Origin: JACOTK01 sp963743945
GTDB lineage: Bacteria > Actinomycetota > Acidimicrobiia > Acidimicrobiales > CADCSY01
NCBI GenBank assembly: GCA_963743945.1
Contig: CAVURO010000010.1
Coordinates: forward strand, 310,001-374,000
Length of the DNA: 64,000 nt
Direction: 5' to 3'
Made by a program: the position numbers and the translations under genes. The notes beneath the pieces were generated by a model, which was not told the DNA's origin, did no database searches, and worked only from the letters and a program-made list of their open reading frames with translations. Below, in pieces: positions 44,026-53,378 of the stretch (the stretch's first letter is position 1; every line of letters begins with the position of its first letter).

Positions 44026-45635
44026 ACCCACCGGGTCAGCCGGCCAACCTCACTCGGACGGGCGGCACGGGTCGGGTTCCTCGCCTGCGAGCGTTCGTTC
44101 GGAGCTACGGGAGCCCCTTCCTCGCAGGGCTGTTGCTGACGAGCGGGCTCCCCCCGTTCGGCTGGTGGCCACTCGCCCTCGTGGGCGCATCGGTGATGGC
44201 CGCCACGATGCAGCAGCGGACATGGCCCGATCGGTTCCGTCGTGCGAGCGCCGTGGGTCTGGGATTTCTGGGACCCGGCCTCTTCTGGATCACCGAGTTC
44301 CACCTTGTCGGCTTCGTGCTCGGCGTCGCCATCGAAACGCTCTTCCTTGCCGCGGTGATCTCGCTTGCGCCCACCGCGCCGGCGCCGCTCCGGTCAACTC
44401 GGGCCCCGTCATCGCCCGCGTGGATGCTCCTCACGCTTCCCGCGAGTCTGGTGCTCGTCGATGCATCCCGCAGCGCCTGGCCCTTCGGTGGAACCCCGAT
44501 CGCCCTGTTCTCCCAAACCCAGATCGGCGGCCCGCTCGCACAGGTCGCCCGACTGGGGGGAGGCCTCGCCGTCACCGCCATGGTCGGGGTGGTCGGCGTC
44601 GTCGGCGTCTGTCTCGCCGCCCTGACCACTCGGCGGACCGGCGCCGACCGGCCGAAGGCTGCCGGCCCGGCGGTTGCCGGGCTGGGCACCGCGGTGGTCA
44701 TCGGCGTCTGCCTGGCCGCGACCTTCGCACCCAACGGGCGAAGCATCGGCGACATCCGGGTTTCGATGGTCCAAGGTGGCGGGGAACGGGGCACGCGCGC
44801 GGTGACGACCGACAGCAGGGACGTCGTGCGGGCCCACGTGACGGCAAGCGCAAAGGTGCCCAAGGGTGTGGACCTGGTCCTCTGGCCGGAGGACGTCCTC
44901 GAGAACGACGGCGCCCTCGATGGCTCGGACATGGACCGTGGCATGGGCGCTCTCGCCAGGAGGTTCGATGCTCCTCTCGCCGCCGGTGTCTTCGAGGTCT
45001 ACGACCGCCACAATCGCAACGCTGCGGTGGCGTGGGACGCGAAGGGCGTCGTGACCGGACGCTACGAGAAGAACCAGCGCGTCCCCTTCGGTGAGTACGT
45101 CCCGTTCCGTTCGCTCATCGCCTCGATCGTCGACGTGAGCGCCATCCCGAACGATGCCATCGCCGGAAAGGGTCCTGCCATCCTCAGGACCTCGGCAGCC
45201 GACCTCGGTGTCGTCATCTGCTACGAGGTCTTCTTCTCCCGACGCACGCGTGCCGCCATGGACGAGGGCGCCGAGTTGCTGTACGTGCCTACCAATGCCA
45301 ACTCGTACACGACGACCCAGATGCCCGCCCTCGAACTGGGCGCCGCACGCCTGCGGGCCATCGAGACCGGCCGATACGTGCTTCAAGTCGCCCCCACGGG
45401 CTTCTCCGCATTCATCGACCCCGATGGCGACGTGGTGTCGAGAACCGACCTGGGCGCCCAGGCGGTCCTGACCGACCAGGTGCAGCGCCGCACGGGATCC
45501 ACCCTCTACACCCGTACGGGCGACGGTCCCATCGTCGTCCTGGCGCTCCTGATCGTCGCAACGGCCCGCCTCAACCGGCCGAGAGGCGCCCGTCTGGGCT
45601 TGCCGACACCCCAGGTCGGCCGACTCGACGCGTAG
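44022..45635 (+). CDS. lnt: apolipoprotein N-acyltransferase
   Basis: 537 residues. It adds the third acyl chain to lipoproteins. Several N-terminal membrane segments (SGLPPFGWWPLALVG onward) precede a nitrilase-like domain with the catalytic triad: Glu290 (LVLWPEDV), Lys350 (EKNQRVPFGEYVPF) and Cys400 (GVVICYEVFF). One last membrane segment is near the C-terminus. The GTG start overlaps the sortase stop (GTGA), so the two are co-translated. The lipoprotein transglycosylase at 57.8 kb is a plausible substrate. Confidence 0.92.
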   Translation: MNPPGQPANLTRTGGTGRVPRLRAFVRSYGSPFLAGLLLTSGLPPFGWWPLALVGASVMAATMQQRTWPDRFRRASAVGLGFLGPGLFWITEFHLVGFVLGVAIETLFLAAVISLAPTAPAPLRSTRAPSSPAWMLLTLPASLVLVDASRSAWPFGGTPIALFSQTQIGGPLAQVARLGGGLAVTAMVGVVGVVGVCLAALTTRRTGADRPKAAGPAVAGLGTAVVIGVCLAATFAPNGRSIGDIRVSMVQGGGERGTRAVTTDSRDVVRAHVTASAKVPKGVDLVLWPEDVLENDGALDGSDMDRGMGALARRFDAPLAAGVFEVYDRHNRNAAVAWDAKGVVTGRYEKNQRVPFGEYVPFRSLIASIVDVSAIPNDAIAGKGPAILRTSAADLGVVICYEVFFSRRTRAAMDEGAELLYVPTNANSYTTTQMPALELGAARLRAIETGRYVLQVAPTGFSAFIDPDGDVVSRTDLGAQAVLTDQVQRRTGSTLYTRTGDGPIVVLALLIVATARLNRPRGARLGLPTPQVGRLDA

Positions 45636-45704
45636 GCCGACCCCAAGGCTTCAAGGCCTTCCCCATGCTTGACCCCGACGACGAACGGGTCAAGACTCTG
45701 TCGC

Positions 45705-48026
45705 GTGAGGGGAACGTCCGGGGGGGGACTGTACCCGCGGTTGTTGATTCTGGTCGGCGTTGCGGGGCTTCCACTCGCGGTTGCCCTGGGCCTATCGGTT
45801 TCCAACGACTACGGGTCGGAGCGCAAATCGGCACAGTCCCAGCTCTTGGGGTCAGCCGAGCGCATCAAGGCACGCTACGACCAATTGTTCTCGAACACCG
45901 AGGTTCTCCTGGCCTCGATGTCCGCTGCTCTCACCGTGTCCGGCTTTCCCGAGAAGGCGAGCTGCGACCTCTTCATGCGTTCCGCCCTGGAACCTGGACA
46001 ACCCTACGCCAACCTGGTCGCGACCGACGCGAATGGGTTTTTGACCTGTTCGGCGGCACCACTGCCGGCATCGGACGCACCGACGACCTTCGCGGAACGA
46101 CCCATCTTCCGGACAACGCGGGACGCCGGAAGGTTCGTGGTTCTGCCCCTCACCGAAGGTCTGATTCTGCAACGAGTCATCCTGCCGATCGCCTACCCAT
46201 GGACCGTGGGCGACGAGTTCCGCGGTGTCCTGTATGCCCCCGTCGGTCTCGACCAGCTGAACAGCATGCTCCGATCGGTGAACCTGCCCCACGGGTCGAG
46301 AGCCACCCTCCACGATCAGGAGGGCAACCTGGCGGCGTCCACGGAAGGGGTTGGCGCAGGGTCCGGGATCGACCGAAAGGCCCGATCGATCGCCGCCGGC
46401 ACCGGACGGTCCTCGACGTTCGAGGCCGAGGACGATGTCGGCGTGAGACACCTTTACGCCGCGACCTTTGTCGGCGATGGCACGCGGGCCGATGCGTTGG
46501 TCATCCTCGTGAAGATGCCCGCCTCGTTGGCCTATGACGGGTCACGCCGGGGGCTGACCACGGCTCTCGTCGGTCTGCTCATCGGGGTCGTGTTCCTCAT
46601 CGCCGCTTCCCTGTTGGGCACCAAGGTCCTCCTGGTGCGCCCACTTCGGATGCTGGGTCGTGCAATGGAGCGGGTCTCGAGGGGAGAGCTCACCGCCGAG
46701 ACGGTCGAGGTGAAGGGAGTCCGTGAGATTCGAACCCTGAGCCGCGCGTTCAACAACATGACCGACGCGCTGCGCGACCGAACCACCAGGCTCAAGGTGT
46801 CCGAGGAGCGCTTCCGCTCGATCGTGCATACCAACCCTGCTGTCACGTTCCTGGCCGCAGCCGACGGGTCCCCACGGTTCCTCGAGATGAGTGGCCAGGC
46901 AGAGGGCTTGCTCGGCGTCCCGGCCGAGGCGATCATCGCCGATCCTGCCCTGCTCCTCGACCGCCTGGAACCCGAGAGCCGTGAACGATGGTTCGAGGCA
47001 TTGACGCGCTGCCTCGATACCGGGGAACCCGTTGGGCTCGACGTGGCATTCACCATGGCCGACGGGCGTCCGGGCTGGGTCCGCGTCGAGGCCGGGCTCG
47101 TGTACGACGCCGAGGGAAAGGTCATGGGTGTGCAGGGTCTGACGCTCGACATCACCGATCGAGTCACTGCCCTGCAGGAGCTCGCCGGCATCAACGTCAC
47201 ACTCGAGGAGCGGATCACCGCACGGACCGCCGAGTTGGTATCGCTCAACGGGGTGCTGGCGTCGGCGAACAGGGGGTTGGCCGAGGTGAATGCCGAGCTC
47301 GAGGCATTCAGCTATTCGGTCTCACACGATCTACGCGCACCGTTGCGCGCGATCAGTGGATTCGCCCGCCTCATCGAGGTGGACCACGCCGACGAGCTCA
47401 ACGACGAGGCAAGACGCCTGCTCGATCGCATCCAGCGGGCTTCGGAGCGCATGGGCAGGCTGATCGACGACCTGCTGGACCTCACCAAGGTCGGACGAGT
47501 GGACCTGAACATCGTCGCCGTCGACCTCTCGGCACTTGCCCGCAAGACCTTGGCCACACTCGCGCAGTCCGACCCCGGTCGTTCCGTGCAACTCCGCATT
47601 CAGGACGACCTCGTGGTGTTCGGCGACGCCGTGCTGACCCGAGTGCTGATCGAAAACCTTCTGGGCAACGCGTGGAAGTTCACCAGCCATCAACCTCACG
47701 CGCTCATCGAGGTCGGGTCGGCCGCCGACCCCGACGACCCATCCCGAACCGTCGTGATGGTGCGGGACAACGGCGCCGGTTTCGACATGGCCTATGTCAA
47801 CAAGCTCTTCCACCCGTTCCAGCGCCTTCACACCGTGCGGGAATATCCCGGCACAGGCGTCGGCTTGGCGATCGTCCGTCGCATCGTCGAGCGCCATCAG
47901 GGCAAGGTGTGGGCCGAAGGCGAAGTCGATCAAGGCGCAACCGTCTCTTTTCGATTGGCCGACCGCGCTGTCCTCGGGCCACCGGCGGCCGCTGTGGCGA
48001 CCACTCAGGGGGCAATCCCGTCGTGA
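45705..48026 (+). CDS. membrane sensor histidine kinase (cache, HAMP, PAS, HisKA, HATPase)
   Basis: About 773 residues: membrane segment 1 (LLILVGVAGLPLAVALGLSV), an extracellular cache-like sensor (about 35-265), membrane segment 2 (LVGLLIGVVFLIAASLL), HAMP, a PAS domain (SEERFRSIVHTNPAVTF), a coiled coil, HisKA with SHDLRAPL (His541), and an HATPase with NLLGNAWKF, VRDNGAGFDM and GTGVGLAIVRRIV. No response regulator is adjacent. TTGACC, 17 bases and AAGACT precede the GTG at 45705; a TTG at 45669 would add 12 residues. An 8-G run lies near the N-terminus. Confidence 0.88.
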   Translation: MRGTSGGGLYPRLLILVGVAGLPLAVALGLSVSNDYGSERKSAQSQLLGSAERIKARYDQLFSNTEVLLASMSAALTVSGFPEKASCDLFMRSALEPGQPYANLVATDANGFLTCSAAPLPASDAPTTFAERPIFRTTRDAGRFVVLPLTEGLILQRVILPIAYPWTVGDEFRGVLYAPVGLDQLNSMLRSVNLPHGSRATLHDQEGNLAASTEGVGAGSGIDRKARSIAAGTGRSSTFEAEDDVGVRHLYAATFVGDGTRADALVILVKMPASLAYDGSRRGLTTALVGLLIGVVFLIAASLLGTKVLLVRPLRMLGRAMERVSRGELTAETVEVKGVREIRTLSRAFNNMTDALRDRTTRLKVSEERFRSIVHTNPAVTFLAAADGSPRFLEMSGQAEGLLGVPAEAIIADPALLLDRLEPESRERWFEALTRCLDTGEPVGLDVAFTMADGRPGWVRVEAGLVYDAEGKVMGVQGLTLDITDRVTALQELAGINVTLEERITARTAELVSLNGVLASANRGLAEVNAELEAFSYSVSHDLRAPLRAISGFARLIEVDHADELNDEARRLLDRIQRASERMGRLIDDLLDLTKVGRVDLNIVAVDLSALARKTLATLAQSDPGRSVQLRIQDDLVVFGDAVLTRVLIENLLGNAWKFTSHQPHALIEVGSAADPDDPSRTVVMVRDNGAGFDMAYVNKLFHPFQRLHTVREYPGTGVGLAIVRRIVERHQGKVWAEGEVDQGATVSFRLADRAVLGPPAAAVATTQGAIPS

Positions 48027-48066
48027 GCTTGACCAACCACCGGCCAAGCGCCAACGTGGTGAGTTC

Positions 48067-49344
48067 ATGTCCTCACAAAATGCACGCCTTCGCATCGCCT
48101 ATCTCGTCTATCGAGGGAACAGGCATTGCGGCGGTCAGGGTGTGTACACGCGCCATCTGACCCGAGCACTTGTCGAGCTCGGCCACCACGTCGAGGTGTT
48201 CAGCGGTCCTCCGTATCCCGAGCTCGACGAGCGTGTTCCGCTGCATCGCCTTCCGAGCATGGAGCTCTACGAGGAGCCCAATCCGTTTCGCATTCCGCTG
48301 CCGTGGGAGTTCAAGACCCGCATCGACGTGGCCGAATTCGCCCTGATGTGCACCGCGGCATTCCCCGAGCCCTACACCTTCAGTCTGCGGGCAAGGCGCG
48401 CGCTTGCGGGCCGTCTCGGTGACTTCGACATCGTCCACGACAACCAGTCGCTGGGCACGGGTCTGCTCGGCATCCAGCGGATGGGGTTTCCGGTGTTGGC
48501 CACCATTCACCACCCCATCACCATCGACCGTGAGATCGAGATCTCCCATGCCACCAACCCCTTCCGGCGGATGACGCTGAAACGTTGGTACGCCTTCACC
48601 CGCATGCAGACCAAGGTGGCAGGTCGCCTTCCGCGCATCGTCACGGTCTCGGAATCATCCCTCGGCGACATCGTCAAGGGCCACGGCATCGACGTGGACC
48701 GAATGCGGGTCGTGAACGTGGGCGTCGATCCGACCCAGTTCCGGCCCCTCCCCGACATCGCACGTGTCCCGGGCCGGCTGATGACCACCTCGTCGTCGGA
48801 TGTTCCCATGAAGGGCCTTGTCCACCTGCTCGAAGCCCTGGCCAAGATCTCGACCGAACGGCCCGATGTCGAGCTCGTCGTCATCGGCAAGCCCACTTCC
48901 GGTGGACCGGTGGCTCGGACCATCCGTCGACTTGGGCTCGAACCGCGGGTGCGCTTCGTCAGCGGCGTCAGCGACGATCGCATCGTCGAGCTCTACGCCG
49001 AGGCCCAGATCGCCGTCGTGCCATCCCTGTACGAGGGATTCTCCCTGCCCGCCGTCGAGGCGATGGCGGCCGGCGTTCCTCTGGTCGCCACCACCGGCGG
49101 AGCACTTCCCGAGGTAGTCGGCGAGGACGGGACGACCGCTGCGTTGGTGCCTCCCGGAGACGCCGGCGCACTGGCATCGACCATTCTGGATCTCTTCGAC
49201 GACCCCGCCCGTCGTGACGCCCTCGGGACTGCCGGGCGCGAGCGGGTGTTGCGCCGCTACACCTGGACGATCACCGCCGAGGAGACCGCCGCGCAGTACC
49301 GGGAGGTCATCGAGATGGCAAAGCCCGCCGGAAGCGGCGCCTGA
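48067..49344 (+). CDS. family 4 glycosyltransferase
   Basis: 425 residues, GT-B fold. RIAYLVYRGNRHCGGQGVYTRHL is the N-terminal glycine-rich donor-facing loop, HDNQSLGTGLL and TIHHPITIDREI belong to the first Rossmann domain, and VVPSLYEGFSLPAVEAMAAGVP is the second-domain EX7E motif. It uses an activated sugar nucleotide with retention. First of three genes that overlap or nearly overlap (methyltransferase, alpha-barrel protein); the start has GGTGAG upstream. Confidence 0.88.
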   Translation: MSSQNARLRIAYLVYRGNRHCGGQGVYTRHLTRALVELGHHVEVFSGPPYPELDERVPLHRLPSMELYEEPNPFRIPLPWEFKTRIDVAEFALMCTAAFPEPYTFSLRARRALAGRLGDFDIVHDNQSLGTGLLGIQRMGFPVLATIHHPITIDREIEISHATNPFRRMTLKRWYAFTRMQTKVAGRLPRIVTVSESSLGDIVKGHGIDVDRMRVVNVGVDPTQFRPLPDIARVPGRLMTTSSSDVPMKGLVHLLEALAKISTERPDVELVVIGKPTSGGPVARTIRRLGLEPRVRFVSGVSDDRIVELYAEAQIAVVPSLYEGFSLPAVEAMAAGVPLVATTGGALPEVVGEDGTTAALVPPGDAGALASTILDLFDDPARRDALGTAGRERVLRRYTWTITAEETAAQYREVIEMAKPAGSGA

Positions 49345-49347
49345 ACG

Positions 49348-50085
49348 ATGCTGACCGTTCGCTACGGCGACCTCGGGCTCCGCTCGGGTGACCGCGTGCT
49401 CGACCTCGGATGCGGTGGTGGGCGTCATGCGTTCGAGGCTGCGCGCCGTGGGGCTCACGTCGTCGCCGCCGACCTCGACCTGGCCGAGCTGAAGGACGTG
49501 CACCAGGTGTTCGAGGGCATGTATGGATCAGGTGAGCTTCCCGCGGGTTCGAGTGGCGGGGCGGTCGGGGCGAACGCACTGCAACTTCCCTTCCCCGACA
49601 ACACCTTCGATCGCATCATCGCCTCGGAGGTCATGGAGCACATCACCGACGACGCTGCGGCGGCGCGCGAGCTCGCCCGCGTGCTGCGACCCGACGGGGT
49701 CATGGCCGTGACGGTGCCCTCCTGGTTTCCCGAGAAGATCTGCTGGGCACTCTCCGACGAATACCACGCGCCCTTCGTCAAGGGAGGCCATGTCCGCATC
49801 TACCGGCAGGCAGATCTTCGTTCGTGCCTCGCTCAGGCGGGACTGACACCCGAGCGTTCGCATCGCACCCATGCCCTGCACAGCGCCTACTGGTGGCTGC
49901 GCTGTGCGGTCGGGCCGACGAAGGAATCGCACCCTCTGGTCCGGGCGTATCGGCGTCTGCTCACCTGGGAGATCGTCTCCCAGCCGCGAGTGGGACGTGT
50001 CGCCGAGTGGCTGTTGAGCCCCGTCGTGGGGAAGAGCCTCGTCGTCTATGCTCGAAAGCCGGCACCCAGGAGCACGCACCCATGA
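49348..50085 (+). CDS. SAM-dependent class I methyltransferase
   Basis: 245 residues. VLDLGCGGGRHAFEAARRGAHVVAADLD is the SAM-binding motif I/II, ALQLPFPDNTFDRIIASEVMEHI is motif IV and the post-IV helix, and ARVLRPDGVMAVTVPSWF follows. The ATG begins 3 bases after the GT4 stop and its own stop overlaps the next ATG (ATGA), so all three genes are coupled. A glycolipid or polyketide-like acceptor is possible. Confidence 0.88.
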   Translation: MLTVRYGDLGLRSGDRVLDLGCGGGRHAFEAARRGAHVVAADLDLAELKDVHQVFEGMYGSGELPAGSSGGAVGANALQLPFPDNTFDRIIASEVMEHITDDAAAARELARVLRPDGVMAVTVPSWFPEKICWALSDEYHAPFVKGGHVRIYRQADLRSCLAQAGLTPERSHRTHALHSAYWWLRCAVGPTKESHPLVRAYRRLLTWEIVSQPRVGRVAEWLLSPVVGKSLVVYARKPAPRSTHP

Positions 50086-51167
50086 GTGATCACCAGCCCG
50101 TCGTCCCACCCGCGGTACCCGGCGTGCTCAGTGCCGAACAAGCCAGGGCAACCGTCGACACCATCGCGCGGGTGCAGTTGCCGTCGGGCTTGATCCCGTG
50201 GTTTCCCGGCGGTCACGCCGACCCCTGGAACCACATCGAGGCGGCGATGGCGCTCGACCTGGGCGGTCTTCGCACCGAGGCGGAGCGTGCCTACGACTGG
50301 CTCGTCGGGACACAGCTGCCGGCCGGCTCGTGGCATCAGTACTACGTGGCCGACGGCGTCGAGGACGCCAAGTTCGATGCCAACGTGTGTGCCTATGTCG
50401 CCGCGGGCGTGTGGCATCACTTCCTCCTCACCCGGGACGCCGGGTTTCTCGACACCATGTGGCCGGTGGTCGAGCGCGCCATCGATTTCGTCCTCGGGCT
50501 GCAGACACCGCGCGGCGAGATCCTGTGGGCTCGTCACCCCGACGGCACGCCATGGCCCTTTGCCCTGCTCACGGGGTCGTCGTCGATCTGCCACAGCCTG
50601 CGTTGCGCCATCGCCCTCGCCGAGCACCTCGGCCACGAGCGACCCGACTGGGAGCTCTCCGGAGCGAACCTGGCGCACGCCATCGCGAACGTGCCCGAGG
50701 CGTTCGAGTCCAAGGACCGCTGGGCCATGGACTGGTACTACCCGGTCCTCGCCGGAGTGCTGGATCAGACCGACGCGCAGTCTCGGCTCAACGCGAGGTG
50801 GGACACGTTCGTCATGGCCGGCAAGGGCGTTCGCTGTGTCAGCGATCGTCCATGGGTCACTGCCGCAGAGACCTGCGAGTGTGCCCTTGCCCATCTCGCC
50901 GCCGGTCTCGATGATCAGGCGCTCGACCTGTTCAGGTGGGCACAGCGACTGAGGGACGAGGACGGCGCCTATTTCACCGGCATCACCTACCCCGAGGAGC
51001 GCAACTTCCCCGGATGGGAACGATCGACCTACACCGCGGCCGCAATCGTGCTCGCCGCCGACGCCTTGTCGGGGGTGGGTCCTGCCGCCCAGCTCTTCAC
51101 GGATCACTCGCGTCTGCCTTCCTTGATGAACACCGGTGACACGGTCGGTGACCCTGCCGGTGACTAG
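50082..51167 (+). CDS. (alpha/alpha)-barrel protein, prenyltransferase/terpenoid-cyclase-like
   Basis: 361 residues of repeated helical hairpins: GLIPWFPGGHADPWNHIEAAMALDLGG, AYDWLVGTQLPAGSWHQYY, DFVLGLQTPRGEILWARHP and LTGSSSICHSLRCAIALAEHLG. Such proteins are often annotated as prenyltransferases, but the fold is shared with six-hairpin glycosidases and the acidic/Trp-rich loops (WNHIEAAM, EDAKFDAN) look sugar-binding. No DDxxD prenyl motif is visible. It acts with the coupled GT4 and methyltransferase, probably on one metabolite or glycan. Confidence 0.7.
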   Translation: MSDHQPVVPPAVPGVLSAEQARATVDTIARVQLPSGLIPWFPGGHADPWNHIEAAMALDLGGLRTEAERAYDWLVGTQLPAGSWHQYYVADGVEDAKFDANVCAYVAAGVWHHFLLTRDAGFLDTMWPVVERAIDFVLGLQTPRGEILWARHPDGTPWPFALLTGSSSICHSLRCAIALAEHLGHERPDWELSGANLAHAIANVPEAFESKDRWAMDWYYPVLAGVLDQTDAQSRLNARWDTFVMAGKGVRCVSDRPWVTAAETCECALAHLAAGLDDQALDLFRWAQRLRDEDGAYFTGITYPEERNFPGWERSTYTAAAIVLAADALSGVGPAAQLFTDHSRLPSLMNTGDTVGDPAGD

Positions 51168-51181
51168 GGCTGCGGCAGGGT
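51151..51181 (+). terminator. stem-loop after the GT4 operon
   Basis: ACCCTGCCG (51151-51159) pairs perfectly with CGGCAGGGT (51173-51181) around a 13-base loop, spanning the stop codon of the last gene. Weak termination before citrate synthase is plausible. Confidence 0.4.
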
Positions 51182-51189
51182 GACCCCCG

Positions 51190-52410
51190 GTGAGTGACCC
51201 TCCGGCAGGTAGCCGGGTTGCCGACGGTCTCGACGGCGTGATCGTCGCCGAGACCACGATCGGCGAGGTCCGAGGTGTCGAGGGCTTCTACCACTATCGC
51301 CGGTACTCGGCGATCGAGTTGGCGAGGTCGTGCAGCCTGGAGGAGGTCTGGCACCTGCTGTCGCAGGGCGAGCTCCCCACGGCTTCGCAGCTGGAGGGCC
51401 TCACCACCTGTCTGGCTCCGCTCCGCTCCCTTCCCGCCGAGATCCAACCCGTCCTCCAGGCGATGGCGGCCGAGCGTGTCCGTCCGATCGACGCCCTGCG
51501 CACCGCCGTGTCGGCAACCACGGCGCTGTGGGGCTTGAGGCCGAGCCTCGATCTCGACGCCGACCAACGCCGTGCCGACGGACTCAGGATCTGTGCGGTG
51601 ATGCCAACCCTCGTTGCTGCGCTCCATCGCCTGGGTCGAGGCCTCGATCCCGTGGCGCCCGACGAAGATCTCGGTCACGCAGCGAACATGCTGTTCATGC
51701 TGACCGGCGAGGTCCCCGACCCCGTCCTGGCCCGCGCCCTCGAGCAGTACCTCATCACCACCGTCGACCACGGGCTCAATGCGTCCACCTTCACGGGACG
51801 GGTCGTCATCTCGACGGGCGCCGACCTCGGCTCGGCGCTGGTCGGCGCCATCGGGGCACTCTCGGGCCCCCTGCACGGTGGGGCTCCCGCTCGGGTGCTC
51901 GACATGCTCGATCAGCTCGCCGATCTCGAAGCACGAGAAGGGCCCATGGAGCCCGGAGGGAGCGACGGACCGGAGGACATGGCCCGCGCCGTTCCCGCCA
52001 CCGTCGACAGGTGGGTGCGATCGTCCGTACGGGATGGGCGCAGGATCATGGGCTTCGGCCATCGTCTCTACCAAGGGGACGACCCACGAGCCGTGTTCCT
52101 GCGCGAGGTCGCCCAACGGCTGGGTGGCTCACGGATCGACCACGCCGTCGAGGTGGAGCGTCAGGTGCTCGAGACCCTCGGCCAACTGAAGCCGGGACAT
52201 CGGCTCGGCACGAATGTGGAGTTCTACGCAGGCGTGGTCATGGAGCGGTGCGGGCTGGAGCGCGATCTGTTCACCTCGACGTTCGCCTGCGCAAGGGCGA
52301 TCGGTTGGTCCGCCCACGTGGTCGAACAGGCCGCCAGGGGTCGTCCGATCAGGCCCTCGGCGGTCTACGTTGGGGGCGAAACCCCCCAGCCGATTCCCCG
52401 GAGCCGCTGA
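51190..52410 (+). CDS. citrate synthase family protein
   Basis: 406 residues. It condenses acetyl-CoA (or propionyl-CoA) with oxaloacetate. Active-site elements are LSGPLHGGAPARVLDML (first His), MGFGHRLYQGDDPRA (second His/Arg) and GTNVEFYAGVV followed by the Asp region; SAVYVGGETPQPIP closes the protein. The size and short N-terminus fit the Gram-positive dimeric type or a 2-methylcitrate synthase, which sequence alone does not separate. GTG start; the stop overlaps the following acetyltransferase start. Confidence 0.85.
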   Translation: MSDPPAGSRVADGLDGVIVAETTIGEVRGVEGFYHYRRYSAIELARSCSLEEVWHLLSQGELPTASQLEGLTTCLAPLRSLPAEIQPVLQAMAAERVRPIDALRTAVSATTALWGLRPSLDLDADQRRADGLRICAVMPTLVAALHRLGRGLDPVAPDEDLGHAANMLFMLTGEVPDPVLARALEQYLITTVDHGLNASTFTGRVVISTGADLGSALVGAIGALSGPLHGGAPARVLDMLDQLADLEAREGPMEPGGSDGPEDMARAVPATVDRWVRSSVRDGRRIMGFGHRLYQGDDPRAVFLREVAQRLGGSRIDHAVEVERQVLETLGQLKPGHRLGTNVEFYAGVVMERCGLERDLFTSTFACARAIGWSAHVVEQAARGRPIRPSAVYVGGETPQPIPRSR

Positions 52411-52869
52411 TGTCCGTTCGCGTCGAAACCGCCACCGAAGTCACCGCCGAGTTGCACGATGCCCTCACCCGTCTCGTGCCGCAGCTCTCGCGTTCGTCCC
52501 CACCTCCCACGGCGGCCGAGTTGGAGGAGATCGTGCGATCGGAGGCGACCCAACTACTGGTGGCCCGAGACTGCCGACCGGGTGATCCTCGGGAGCCTGA
52601 CACTGGTGCTGTTCCGCATTCCCACCGGCGTACGGGCTTGGATCGAGGACGTCGTCGTCGACGAGTCCGCCAGAGGGCGAGGCGTGGGTGAGGCCTTGAC
52701 CCGTGCGGCGCTTGCCCAGGCCTCCGCTCGAGGCGCCAGAAACGTCGACCTCACCTCCCGTCCATCCAGAGAGGCAGCGAACCGACTCTACCGACGCCTC
52801 GGCTTCGAGCCGCGGGACACGAATATCTACCGCATAGTTATCGGAAACTCTGAGGCTGATCCGAGCTAG
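52410..52869 (+). pseudogene. frameshifted GNAT acetyltransferase
   Basis: The ATG at 52410 overlaps the citrate synthase stop. The first frame encodes a normal N-terminus (RVETATEVTAELHDALTRL ... QLLVARD) to about 52571. The rest of the acetyltransferase (ADRVILGSLTLVLF, VDESARGRGVGEALTRAAL, YRRLGFEPRDT) is in the +1 frame to the stop at 52869. Dropping one T at 52572 rejoins them as ARD-ADRVILG without loss, so a single-base insertion has occurred. RGRGVG is the acetyl-CoA site. It could be a sequencing error or a recent inactivation. Confidence 0.7.
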
Positions 52870-52879
52870 GCCTCTGGCA

Positions 52880-53356
52880 GTGACGCAGCGGTTGGTGGGC
52901 TACATCCGGGTTTCGACGAAGGCGGGTCGAGAGGACGACCGCTTCCTGTCGCCCGAGCTCCAGCGGGCGGACATGGAGCGGTGGGGTCAAGGGCCGCCAG
53001 GACGCGATCGTCGACCGCACGACGTTCGCAGCCGTGGCGAGCCGGCTGACGTCAAGTCCGCGGTCGGGACCCCGGAAGTCGCCGCGATGTGGTGGGGCTG
53101 TGGACGAGTTCGCTGCGATGGCTGCGGCTACGTGCTGGCGCGCGACATCAAGCAGTCCGGTATCCATCTCGGATGCCAGACCCGACGACGCGGGATCGAG
53201 TGCGACGACGTGGCCTCGCCACGACTCGACGTCGTCGAAGCGCACATCGTAGCCCGAGCCTCCATCAGACCCAGGCGGTTCACTTTCATCACCTGCACTT
53301 CGGGGTGCTCTGCCGCCGCAACGACATCTCCCCGCCGGCGTCGTGCCAGGAACTGA
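52880..53356 (+). pseudogene. remnant of a large serine recombinase
   Basis: In-frame remnant of 158 residues. The N-terminus RLVGYIRVSTKAGREDDRFLSPELQ is the resolvase/invertase catalytic start (Ser in RVSTKAG). A later part (RCDGCGYVLARDIKQSGIHLGC) is the zinc-ribbon domain of large serine recombinases, and VEAHIVARA the following helix. About 300 residues that normally separate them are missing, including the rest of the catalytic domain, so it cannot function. It marks past insertion of a mobile element into or near this spot. Its 3' part is antisense-adjacent to the permease end. Confidence 0.75.
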
Positions 53357-53378
53357 GCGCCAGGCAACACGGCATCAC

